Assembly: GCA_045534235.1 (NCBI GenBank)
Contig: JAZSJI010000124.1
Span: 1-23,867 of the forward strand
Source: Flemingiibacterium sp045534235
GTDB lineage: Bacteria; Bacillota; Clostridia; Oscillospirales; CAG-272
Direction: 5' to 3'
Length of the DNA: 23,867 nt
Shown here: one piece after another, positions 8,317 through 14,784 of the stretch
How the letters are laid out: each line of letters starts with the position of its first letter
Numbering within the stretch: the first letter of the stretch is position 1
Position numbers and translations under genes: made by a program
The notes under the pieces: model-generated
Databases searched by the model: none
The model's input: the letters and a program-made list of their open reading frames with translations, nothing else
What the model was told of the DNA's origin: nothing

Positions 8317-9243
8317 ATGAATACGTTAGAAAACGACCGTTGCAACGAGGTTTTTTCGCATTTCAAAAAGCATTCTCGCCAATGGCAGGCCCTTGAATTT
8401 CGCGACGGCAAATTTACCGATGTAAAAGACTCCGGGCAAATACGTATAATAGACATCGAACGAATACACCCGAGCGCAAATCAGCCGCGGCAAATTTTCG
8501 ACGATACTTCGATAGTTAATCTTGCAAACAGTATAAAGCGTCACGGAATTATACATCCAATAATCGTGCGTAAGGCCGCTGAAGTCGCCGGAAATGGCGA
8601 TTTATTCGAGATTATAGCCGGAGAACGGCGGCTACGCGCCGCAAAACTCCTTGGCGCGCACGAAATCCCCTGCATTGTCCTTGAAGCCGACGAGTTGCGA
8701 AGCGCAGAAATATCAATAATAGAAAATACGCAGCGGGAGGACTTGAATTTCTTCGATGAAGCCACCGCTATTGCGTCGCTCATAAAATTGCACGGATTAA
8801 CGCAAGAGGACGCCGCCGAACGCCTTTCGGTAAGCCAATCATATATTGCTAATAAGATGCGAATATTGCGCTTAACTCCCGAAGAACGTAAAAAAATACT
8901 TGAATATGCTCTATCCGAACGCCACGCGCGCGCCTTATTGCGCATTTCCAGCCCAAGCGAGCGACTGCGCGCAATAGAATACATATACACCCACAACCTC
9001 AATGTAGCTGCAACGGAAACATACATCGAACAACATATAGGCGAAAAAGCCCCCGTCCGCAATAACTCTTTTTCCAAACGTGTAGTTTTAAAGGACATCC
9101 GCGTCTTCTACAACTCCGTAGAACGTGCCATTTCAACCATCAAACAAGCTGGTATAAACGTCGAAAGCAATCGCGTCGAGGAAAACGGCGTCACCGTGTT
9201 GACTATTCGTATCGCAAACGATGTTTCACGTGAAACATCGTAA
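8317..9243 (+). CDS. noc: Noc-like ParB-family protein (nucleoid occlusion / second ParB)
   Basis: A 308-residue ParB/Spo0J-family CTPase in the position noc occupies in Bacillus (rsmG-noc-soj-parB). The N-terminal CTP-binding domain has GERRLRAAKLLG (102-113) and ENTQREDLNFFDEA (136-149); a helix-turn-helix follows (about 162-184, LTQEDAAERLSVSQSYIANK), then the C-terminal dimerisation region. Noc blocks division over the nucleoid while bound to its own sites and the membrane; its N-terminus carries a membrane-binding helix. Here a possible amphipathic stretch sits at about 11-26 (EVFSHFKKHSRQWQAL) rather than at residue 1. I find no Bacillus-type Noc site (palindrome ATTTCCCGGGAAAT) in the window, so it may instead act on parS as a second ParB. 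AAGGAG at 8301-8306 supports the start. A perfect parS is built into its last codons. Confidence 0.8.
   Translation: MNTLENDRCNEVFSHFKKHSRQWQALEFRDGKFTDVKDSGQIRIIDIERIHPSANQPRQIFDDTSIVNLANSIKRHGIIHPIIVRKAAEVAGNGDLFEIIAGERRLRAAKLLGAHEIPCIVLEADELRSAEISIIENTQREDLNFFDEATAIASLIKLHGLTQEDAAERLSVSQSYIANKMRILRLTPEERKKILEYALSERHARALLRISSPSERLRAIEYIYTHNLNVAATETYIEQHIGEKAPVRNNSFSKRVVLKDIRVFYNSVERAISTIKQAGINVESNRVEENGVTVLTIRIANDVSRETS
9222..9237. promoter_or_regulatory. parS: parS site 1, inside the 3' end of the noc-like gene
   Basis: TGTTTCACGTGAAACA is a perfect 16-bp palindrome identical to the Firmicute parS consensus bound by ParB/Spo0J. It overlaps codons 302-307 and so writes the VSRET residues at the protein's C-terminus. 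ParB loads here as a CTP-dependent clamp. Confidence 0.96.
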
Positions 9244-9254
9244 ACAGCATCTAA

Positions 9255-9270
9255 TGTTTCACGTGAAACA
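9255..9270. promoter_or_regulatory. parS: parS site 2, upstream of parA
   Basis: A second perfect TGTTTCACGTGAAACA copy sits 33 bases (start to start) from site 1, in the gap between the noc-like gene and parA and 47 bases before the parA -35 element. The close pair forms a nucleation point for ParB about 12 kb from oriC and may also let ParB influence parA-parB transcription. Confidence 0.96.
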
Positions 9271-9317
9271 TTCACTCAAATATTTGCCGCCCAAGCTCAT
9301 ATATTTACAAAATATCA

Positions 9318-9346
9318 TTGACTTTTTTCGGGAATGTTGATATAAT
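9318..9346 (+). promoter_or_regulatory. Sigma-A type promoter of parA-parB-serS
   Basis: TTGACT (9318-9323), a 17-bp spacer and a perfect TATAAT (9341-9346). This predicts a start near 9353, about 40 bases before the parA ATG, which is preceded by GGAGG. No terminator lies between the noc-like gene and this promoter. Confidence 0.88.
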
Positions 9347-9394
9347 ATAAATATGTAGTGTTTTGCTTGCAAATCGTTTTATACGGAGGCAAAA

Positions 9395-10159
9395 ATGGCT
9401 TATATTATTTCACTTTCAAACCAAAAGGGCGGCGTCGGAAAGACAACCTCCGCTGTCAACTGTGCGGCGGCTATGGGCGCGCGAGGAAAACGCGTACTGC
9501 TTGTAGACCTCGATCCGCAGGGTAATGCGACGAGCGGTGTTGGCGTACAGCGCAAAAAGGTCAAGGTTTCGTCTTACGATATCCTGATCGGCAACGCAAC
9601 CGCGTCAGACGCAATTATCGACACCGGATTCAAAAATTTGCACGTCATTCCATCGCAAATATCTCTCGCAGGCGCAGAGTTTGAGCTGATTGACATAGAA
9701 AATCGCGAAAAATTGCTCAAAACCGCGCTTGCGGACGTCGTTGACAGCTACGATTACATTTTCATAGATTGCCCGCCGTCGCTTGGCATACTTTCAATCA
9801 ATGCACTCGCGGCATCAAACGGTGTAATAATCCCTATGCAGTGCGAATTTTACGCGCTCGAAGGGCTTTCACAGCTTATGCTGTCAATAAAGCAGATCAA
9901 AAAGCTGTACAATCCGTCGCTTGAGGTGCTTGGCATACTCATAACGATGTTCAACGGCAGACTCAATCTCTCGCTCCAGGTACTCGATGAGCTCAAAAAG
10001 TACTACGCGGACAAGCTTTTCAAGACAAGTATCGTTCGCAACGTAAAACTTTCGGAAGCACCGAGCTACGGAGAACCCATCATTTACTACGACAAGCATT
10101 CAAAGGGCGCTGTCGCATATAGGGACGTCGCGAAAGAGATAGTAGAACGTACATTATAA
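9395..10159 (+). CDS. parA: ParA/Soj chromosome-partitioning ATPase
   Basis: A 254-residue deviant-Walker ATPase, normal for Soj. The deviant Walker A KGGVGKTT (11-18) has both signature lysines (K11 and K16). DLDPQGNAT (38-46) carries the switch Asp40, and YIFIDCPPSLG near residues 125-135 is the Walker B region. ATP-bound dimers bind DNA non-specifically and are released by ParB-stimulated hydrolysis, which drives origin segregation; in Bacillus, Soj also controls DnaA, so its closeness to oriC is meaningful. It has its own strong promoter, an upstream parS pair and a GGAGG ribosome binding site. parB follows after 14 bases. Confidence 0.97.
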   Translation: MAYIISLSNQKGGVGKTTSAVNCAAAMGARGKRVLLVDLDPQGNATSGVGVQRKKVKVSSYDILIGNATASDAIIDTGFKNLHVIPSQISLAGAEFELIDIENREKLLKTALADVVDSYDYIFIDCPPSLGILSINALAASNGVIIPMQCEFYALEGLSQLMLSIKQIKKLYNPSLEVLGILITMFNGRLNLSLQVLDELKKYYADKLFKTSIVRNVKLSEAPSYGEPIIYYDKHSKGAVAYRDVAKEIVERTL

Positions 10160-10173
10160 CTTTTGGAGGATAT

Positions 10174-11061
10174 ATGGCAAAGAAAAAAGGGCTTGGGCGC
10201 GGAATGGACGCGATTTTCCTCGACAATTCGCTCGACGACGCCCGTGAAAACACAAGTACCCTGCGCATATCCGAGATAGAGCCTCGCCGCGGCCAGCCGC
10301 GCAAAACCTTCGATGCCGAGGCGCTTTCGCAGCTCGCCGATTCAATCGCGGCAAACGGTCTTATACAACCAATTGTCGTCAGAGAGCGCGCAGGAACGGA
10401 CTTTTACCAGATAATCGCAGGCGAACGCCGTTGGCGTGCCGCAAAAATGGCGGGACTTTCAGAGGTGCCCGTCGTAGTGCTCGAGGCAGACGACAAAAAG
10501 GTCGCAGAATACGCATTAATCGAGAATATTCAGCGTGAGGACCTCTCTCCGATCGAGGAAGCGATGGGCTACAAGGCGCTTATCGAAGAATACGGTATGA
10601 CGCAGGAGCAGGTCGCAACGCAGGTAGGAAAGAGCCGTGCGGCGGTGACAAACTCGCTCCGTTTGCTCGATTTACCCGAGGATGTACTTGAGCTTGTCGC
10701 TGACAAGTCGCTTTCAGCAGGTCACGCACGGGCGTTGCTCGGACTTAATGACAAGTCGCGCATATCCGAGCTTGCAGATACTGTCGTTATCCGCGAATTA
10801 TCGGTACGAGCGGTCGAAGAGCTTGTACGCAAGTATAATTCGATGCCCGTGGTCGAAGATGACTACGAGGACGACGCGGTTGAGCGTGCATACTACAAGT
10901 CGCTTGAAAAGAAAATGACTGAGGCGCTTGGCTCTCGTGTTAAAATTTCCCATTCTAACCGTAAAAAGGTAATTTCCATCGCATATAAAGACGCCGATGA
11001 TCTATCCGAACTCATAAAGAAGCTCGTTGGCGATGAAGCTGCACAAAAACTATTTGTTTAA
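10174..11061 (+). CDS. parB: ParB/Spo0J chromosome-partitioning CTPase
   Basis: A 295-residue ParB. The N-terminal KGLGRGMDAIF (5-15) is the typical ParA-activating segment. The CTP pocket is formed by GERRWRAAKMAG (83-94) and ENIQREDLSPIEEA (117-130), and the parS-reading helix-turn-helix spans about 142-163 (MTQEQVATQVGKSRAAVTN). The C-terminal dimerisation domain ends KLVGDEAAQKLFV. It binds the parS copies at 9222 and 9255, spreads as a sliding clamp and works with ParA (14 bases upstream). The sequence is clearly distinct from the Noc-like paralogue at 8317-9243, which lacks the ParA-activating N-terminus. GGAGG is placed seven bases before the ATG. Confidence 0.98.
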   Translation: MAKKKGLGRGMDAIFLDNSLDDARENTSTLRISEIEPRRGQPRKTFDAEALSQLADSIAANGLIQPIVVRERAGTDFYQIIAGERRWRAAKMAGLSEVPVVVLEADDKKVAEYALIENIQREDLSPIEEAMGYKALIEEYGMTQEQVATQVGKSRAAVTNSLRLLDLPEDVLELVADKSLSAGHARALLGLNDKSRISELADTVVIRELSVRAVEELVRKYNSMPVVEDDYEDDAVERAYYKSLEKKMTEALGSRVKISHSNRKKVISIAYKDADDLSELIKKLVGDEAAQKLFV

Positions 11062-11078
11062 TATAGGAGAAAACAACA

Positions 11079-12368
11079 ATGCTTGACATCAAATACCTCA
11101 AAGAAAACACAGAAGAAGCAATACAGCGCCTTGCAAATAAGGGCAAGGACGCGAAAGAAGAAATCGCTCGCATTTTGGAGCTTGACGCACAGCGTCGCGC
11201 TATGATTTCCGACAATGAAGCAAAGAAAGCAGAACAGAACAAGGTATCGAAGTCCATTCCCCAGCTCAAAAAGGAAGGCAAGGACGTCGCTCCAATCTTC
11301 GCACAGATGAAGGAGCTCTCCGAAACCATCAAGGCAACCGATGAAAAGCTCAAGGAAGTCGAGATTGAATACTCTAACCTTATGCTCTCGCTTCCCAACC
11401 TTCCCGATATGGACCTCAAAGCAGGCGGCAAGGAGAATAACGAGCCGCTTAAGTATTTCGGCGAGCCTCACAAGTTCGATTTTGAGCCGAAAAATCACGT
11501 CGATATCTGCACCGATCTCGGTCTTATCGACTACAAGCGCGGCGTAAAGCTGTCCGGCAACGGCTTCTGGATCTACCGCGGCATGGGCGCAAGACTCGAG
11601 TGGGCGCTCCTCAACTACTTCATCAACACTCACATCGAAGACGGCTACGAGCTTGTGCTCGTTCCGCATATGCTCGGCTACGAATGCGGCCTTACGGCAG
11701 GTCAGTTCCCGAAGTTTGCAGAGGACGTTTACTGGCTCGAAACCGCCGAGGACGAGCGTCGCCGCTTTATGCTTCCCACCGCTGAAACAGCTCTCGTCGC
11801 TCTCCACCGCGATGAGATCCTCACCGAGGCTGATCTTCCCAGAAAATACATCAGCTACACGCCTTGCTTCCGTCGCGAGGCAGGCTCGTATCGCGCAGAC
11901 GAGCGCGGAATGGTGCGCGGACATCAGTTCAACAAGGTCGAAATGGTACAGTACACCAAGCCCGAGGACTCGGATGATGCATTCGCAGAGCTTGTAGGCA
12001 AGGCAGAGGCGCTTGTTTCCGGACTTGGCTTCCATTTCCGTACCGTAAAGCTTGCCGCAGAGGACTGCTCCGCGTCAATGGCACGCACCTATGATATCGA
12101 AATACACATTCCCTCTATGGACGGCTATAAGGAGGTTTCCTCTGTTTCCAACGCGCGTGACTACCAGGCGCGCCGCGGTCAGATGCGCTTCAAGAGAGAG
12201 TCCACGGGCAAGATCGAGTTCGTACACACGCTCAACGGCTCCGGCCTTGCAACCAGCCGTATTCTCCCTGCTATTGTTGAACAGAATCAGCAGGCAGACG
12301 GAAGCGTGGTCGTTCCCGAGGTCCTTCGCAAGTATCTCGGCTGTGACGTTATCAAGAAGGATATGTGA
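11079..12368 (+). CDS. serS: Seryl-tRNA synthetase
   Basis: A 429-residue class II aminoacyl-tRNA synthetase. The N-terminal long coiled-coil arm (about 25-100, rich in Lys and Glu) contacts the extra arm of tRNA-Ser. The catalytic core shows the LPTAETALVAL serine-binding loop, motif 2 (CFRREAGSYRADERG, with the longer RGHQFNKVE following) and motif 3 (LNGSGLATSRILPAIVEQNQ, with the ATP-binding Arg). It starts 17 bases after parB behind TAGGAG, so it is probably transcribed from the parA promoter. Clostridial genomes often have serS next to parA-parB; there is no sign of a T-box leader here, in the short gap. Confidence 0.98.
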   Translation: MLDIKYLKENTEEAIQRLANKGKDAKEEIARILELDAQRRAMISDNEAKKAEQNKVSKSIPQLKKEGKDVAPIFAQMKELSETIKATDEKLKEVEIEYSNLMLSLPNLPDMDLKAGGKENNEPLKYFGEPHKFDFEPKNHVDICTDLGLIDYKRGVKLSGNGFWIYRGMGARLEWALLNYFINTHIEDGYELVLVPHMLGYECGLTAGQFPKFAEDVYWLETAEDERRRFMLPTAETALVALHRDEILTEADLPRKYISYTPCFRREAGSYRADERGMVRGHQFNKVEMVQYTKPEDSDDAFAELVGKAEALVSGLGFHFRTVKLAAEDCSASMARTYDIEIHIPSMDGYKEVSSVSNARDYQARRGQMRFKRESTGKIEFVHTLNGSGLATSRILPAIVEQNQQADGSVVVPEVLRKYLGCDVIKKDM

Positions 12369-12405
12369 CATACGCCGCCACGCGGCGCGATAAAAGGAGA
12401 ATTTG

Positions 12406-12942
12406 ATGGATTTTTTTGACGCGCTATGGAGAGATCTCGGCGCTGTATTCGGCGAGCGAGTACAGCTCGGAACCAACTCCGTAACCACTCTTAACATCAT
12501 TGTTTGGTCACTTTTTATCGGTTTTATCATAGCAATCGGCGCAACGCTCTATAATAAGCTCGTGCTCGGGAGAGTAGTTCGTACGCTCATCGAAAAGCAG
12601 GCGCTCACGCCAGAAAGTGCGCTCAAAGCCGACGAAATCGGTGCAAAGAATCCCTTTGCACGCTTCGCTCTTCGTCGTGGCAGCTCACTCAGACGCGTTG
12701 TCTACTCAACACTCGATAATGATGCAGAGCAGACAAAGCTCGACACCGAAGGTACAAAGTTTTATATTCCGGACGACAATCTGCGCCGTGCACAAATAGT
12801 CTACGGAAACCCTGAAACAAGCGTATTTTCTGTGCTTTTAGCTATTGTTGCATTTCTGATATTGGCTATGGTTGCATTTTTGATCATCCCAAACATCACG
12901 CAGCTGCTCGAAAATATCTCGGGCCTCGCTGGTACTCAGTAA
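12406..12942 (+). CDS. Two-TM membrane protein of unknown function
   Basis: A 178-residue protein, not recognised. Hydrophobic segments lie at about 25-48 (LNIIVWSLFIGFIIAIGATL) and 140-166 (VFSVLLAIVAFLILAMVAFL), enclosing a polar, positively charged loop of about 90 residues (ARFALRRGSSLRR). The loop contains FYIPDDNLRRAQIVYG and no known catalytic motif. The ATG at 12406 is preferred over an in-frame TTG at 12403: AGGAG at 12395-12399 gives six bases to the ATG and only three to the TTG. It follows serS by 37 bases and precedes a MORN-repeat membrane protein, with which it may be functionally linked. Confidence 0.75.
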   Translation: MDFFDALWRDLGAVFGERVQLGTNSVTTLNIIVWSLFIGFIIAIGATLYNKLVLGRVVRTLIEKQALTPESALKADEIGAKNPFARFALRRGSSLRRVVYSTLDNDAEQTKLDTEGTKFYIPDDNLRRAQIVYGNPETSVFSVLLAIVAFLILAMVAFLIIPNITQLLENISGLAGTQ

Positions 12943-12984
12943 CTCTGTGGAAAGGAAGCTCCCATTTGGAGTAGTAACTGTACA

Positions 12985-13830
12985 ATGAATTACACACAGA
13001 CAAACAAACGCATAAAAAAGCGCCGCAGCACCCTCAGTATCGTGCTCACCACCGTCGTTATCGCAGCAGTTTTGCTCGCTATTATCGCGGCAGGTATGTA
13101 CTTCTCGGGCATTCGCTATATCAAGATGAATACCGAGGACGGCGGCAGAGTCAAATACTTCGGCCGCGTTGACGATTACGGCAACCCCACTACAGGCACG
13201 CTCCACTATTCAACGGGCGTTACCGCTGACGTGGATATGTCGGCAAAAAAGATCGTTTATTCAAACGGCGACGTTTACGAGGGCACTATCGACGGGCTTC
13301 ACCGCCACGGTCAGGGCAAAATGACATTCGCCTCGGGTGACGTTTACGAGGGCGCGTTCAGCCACGACGCAATGACCGGCTACGGCAAGTATACCTTCGC
13401 AAACGGCGACGTTTACGAGGGCAATCTTGTGAACGGCAAAAAGGACGGTCAGGGTACGTATTCGTGGGCAGACGGCTCGGTATACGTAGGCTCATTCAAG
13501 AATGACCTTAAGAACGGAAGCGGAAAGTACACCTGGGCCAACGGCGACACCTACGAGGGAACGTACGTTGACGAGCTCAAGGAGGGCACGGGCGTATACA
13601 CCTTCGCCAACGGCGACAAGTACATAGGCGACTTCAAAGCGGATATGCGCGACGGAAACGGCGAGTATATCTGGGCAAACGGGGACACCTACGCTGGTGC
13701 ATTCAAGGAAAATAAGATGCACGGCGAGGGCAAGTACACTTGGACAAGCGGACGCGTTTACGAAGGTCTTTTCGAAAATGGTAAAATCGTTCGCAGCGAA
13801 TCGACCGATAATGTCGGCGACACGCAGTAA
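12985..13830 (+). CDS. Membrane-anchored MORN-repeat protein
   Basis: A 281-residue protein. Residues 1-15 are basic, and a transmembrane helix spans about 17-42, so the rest should be extracellular. After a short linker (43-88) come about eight tandem 23-residue MORN repeats, each of the type ANGDVYEGNLVNGKKDGQG followed by TYxW/F; the last is partial. MORN repeats fold into beta-sheets that bind membrane lipids or proteins, and in bacteria they are poorly characterised. The ATG lacks a well-spaced Shine-Dalgarno: the nearest GGAG (12968-12971) is 13 bases away and can pair with CTCC (12959-12962) in a small hairpin. It ends the parA-parB-serS transcript at a strong terminator. Confidence 0.88.
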   Translation: MNYTQTNKRIKKRRSTLSIVLTTVVIAAVLLAIIAAGMYFSGIRYIKMNTEDGGRVKYFGRVDDYGNPTTGTLHYSTGVTADVDMSAKKIVYSNGDVYEGTIDGLHRHGQGKMTFASGDVYEGAFSHDAMTGYGKYTFANGDVYEGNLVNGKKDGQGTYSWADGSVYVGSFKNDLKNGSGKYTWANGDTYEGTYVDELKEGTGVYTFANGDKYIGDFKADMRDGNGEYIWANGDTYAGAFKENKMHGEGKYTWTSGRVYEGLFENGKIVRSESTDNVGDTQ

Positions 13831-13840
13831 ATAGTATGAA

Positions 13841-13866
13841 AAAAGCCTCCCAAATGGGAGGCTTTT
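13841..13866. terminator. Bidirectional terminator between convergent genes
   Basis: AAAAGCCTCCCA (13841-13852) pairs with TGGGAGGCTTTT (13855-13866). The stem has about 8 GC-rich pairs framed by A-tracts on one side and T-tracts on the other, so it can work for the MORN gene on the plus strand and the RNHCP gene on the minus strand. Confidence 0.93.
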
Positions 13867-13872
13867 CTTGTT

Positions 13873-14202
13873 TTACATGGCTCCTGCTGTTAATTTAATA
13901 AGCAGATTTATATCGTCCGGCTGCACCTTCGCAGGATACGCCGCCTTGTTTCGCACCGTTGCGCCGCATTTTTCGCAGCGGTAGACGATAACGTACCCCT
14001 TCTTCGGATCGGGAAGCACCTGTATGGGCCGAAGCAGTCCGAGGCAATCGTTCGCGCGGTCGCCTGGGTTTACGTCGATGTGGATCGAGCAAAGACACTT
14101 GGGGCAATGGTCGCGCGAGGTAACTCCGAGCGGCTGTACCTCAAAACCGCAATTTCGGCAAGTAAAACCGTTATCGTTTTTTTGAAATCGTTTTTCTTCC
14201 AT
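13873..14202 (-). CDS. RNHCP-domain zinc-ribbon protein
   Basis: A 109-residue protein matching the RNHCP family, a widespread bacterial family of unknown function. Three Cys pairs suggest two zinc ribbons: CRNC (15-18), CPKC (33-36) and CEKC (76-79), with an extra Cys53. The family-defining stretch TSRDHCPKCLCSIHIDVNPG (28-47) is followed by DRANDC and a YVIVYRCEKCG ribbon, and NKAA near 85-88 is also typical. It is cytosolic, with no signal or membrane segment. CGGAG seven bases before the ATG supports the start. Its mRNA leader contains a nine-codon ORF with a stronger ribosome binding site (14206-14235). The gene converges on the MORN gene and diverges from the anchored protein at 14293. 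Confidence 0.88.
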   Translation of the reverse strand: MEEKRFQKNDNGFTCRNCGFEVQPLGVTSRDHCPKCLCSIHIDVNPGDRANDCLGLLRPIQVLPDPKKGYVIVYRCEKCGATVRNKAAYPAKVQPDDINLLIKLTAGAM

Positions 14203-14205
14203 TTT

Positions 14206-14235
14206 TTATCTCCGATAAATTTTTTTAGTGCGCAT
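14206..14235 (-). CDS. Possible 9-codon leader ORF before the RNHCP gene
   Basis: ATG at 14235 begins MRTKKIYRR and ends with TAA at 14208-14206. It is preceded by AAAGGAG with a 7-base spacing, a better ribosome binding site than the RNHCP gene itself has. The TAA is followed by three bases and then the RNHCP ATG, in the same reading frame. It could be a translated leader that couples to or regulates RNHCP translation, or the relic of a longer N-terminus closed by a stop. Five of nine residues are Lys or Arg. Confidence 0.4.
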   Translation of the reverse strand: MRTKKIYRR

Positions 14236-14252
14236 AATTTAGCTCCTTTCGC

Positions 14253-14270
14253 TTCATAATACGTTATGAA
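14253..14270. promoter_or_regulatory. Perfect inverted repeat in the divergent intergenic region
   Basis: TTCATAA (14253-14259), a TACG centre, TTATGAA (14264-14270). It lies about midway between the divergent RNHCP and anchored-protein genes, and is framed by CCTTTCG (14245-14251) and CGAAAGG (14276-14282), which are also the ribosome binding sites of the two genes. It may be a repressor operator shared by both genes; CATAAT inside it could also be a -10 element. No matching -35 is seen. Confidence 0.4.
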
Positions 14271-14292
14271 ACCACCGAAAGGAAGTTTTGAA

Positions 14293-14745
14293 ATGAAAAC
14301 TATTATATACAGAAGATCAATTTTGGCACTCTTTGCAGTCTGCCTTATAATGTCGCTGCTTGCTGTAGGCGCATCTGCCGCAAGCATAATGCGTCCCGGC
14401 TACAACCGTAGTGCCGATATTGCAAATGATACCGCAGATGAAAACGGTATGGTAGGAGATGATAACACCTCCGCTCCCGGTACCGGCGAATTTGGCGACG
14501 ACACATCGAACACTATGAGCGACACGTCTGACACGTCTAAAGACACCTCCAAAAACGACACAAGCGATACTAGGGATAGCGTAGGCAACCGCGTTGAAAA
14601 CGCAGTCAGCGACGTCGTAGACGGTGCAGAAAATGCGGTAGATGAAATGACCGGCGGTATGAGTGTGTGGGCGATAGTGCTTGTTATAGCCATTATCGTC
14701 GCCATTGTCATTCTTGTTCTCTTATTCTTTACACGCAGAAGATAA
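14293..14745 (+). CDS. Secreted, C-terminally membrane-anchored Asp/Ser/Thr-rich protein, unknown function
   Basis: A 150-residue protein. Residues 1-29 form a signal peptide (basic IIYRRS, then a hydrophobic core, and a VGASA-type cleavage site). The mature part has a low-complexity acidic Ser/Thr/Asp linker at about 40-95 (TSDTSDTSKDTSKNDTSDT, 77-95), an amphipathic helix at about 97-120 (NRVENAVSDVVDGAENAVDE) and a C-terminal helix (124-146) ending FFTRRR. There is no LPXTG motif, so anchoring is by the helix with the basic tail inside. The ATG at 14293 is chosen over one at 14266 because AAAGGAA sits just before it and the signal peptide then has a normal N-terminus. The terminator starts six bases after the stop. 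I do not recognise a family. Confidence 0.72.
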   Translation: MKTIIYRRSILALFAVCLIMSLLAVGASAASIMRPGYNRSADIANDTADENGMVGDDNTSAPGTGEFGDDTSNTMSDTSDTSKDTSKNDTSDTRDSVGNRVENAVSDVVDGAENAVDEMTGGMSVWAIVLVIAIIVAIVILVLLFFTRRR

Positions 14746-14750
14746 TTTGC

Positions 14751-14784
14751 AAGTCGATGGCTTTTGCCATCGACTTTTTATTTT
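14751..14784 (+). terminator. Terminator of the anchored-protein gene
   Basis: AAGTCGATGGC (14751-14761), a TTTT loop, and GCCATCGACTT (14766-14776) followed by TTTATTTT. It overlaps the stop region of the converging mnmE gene (14778). On the minus strand no good T-tract follows, so it mainly stops plus-strand transcripts. Confidence 0.9.

Noticed and set aside
11058..12035. 325-codon ORF on the minus strand
   Set aside because: Lies antisense to serS, whose motifs are unmistakable; its Val/Leu/Cys-rich translation reflects codon structure of the opposite strand, and it has no ribosome binding site of note.
12370..12386. GC hairpin after serS as terminator
   Set aside because: CGCCG/CGGCG is short and is followed by GCGATAAAAGG, with no T-tract; the next gene starts at once.
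14266..14292. Nine-residue N-terminal extension of the anchored protein
   Set aside because: The ATG at 14293 follows AAAGGAA and gives a normal signal peptide; the upstream ATG lies within the inverted repeat without a ribosome binding site.
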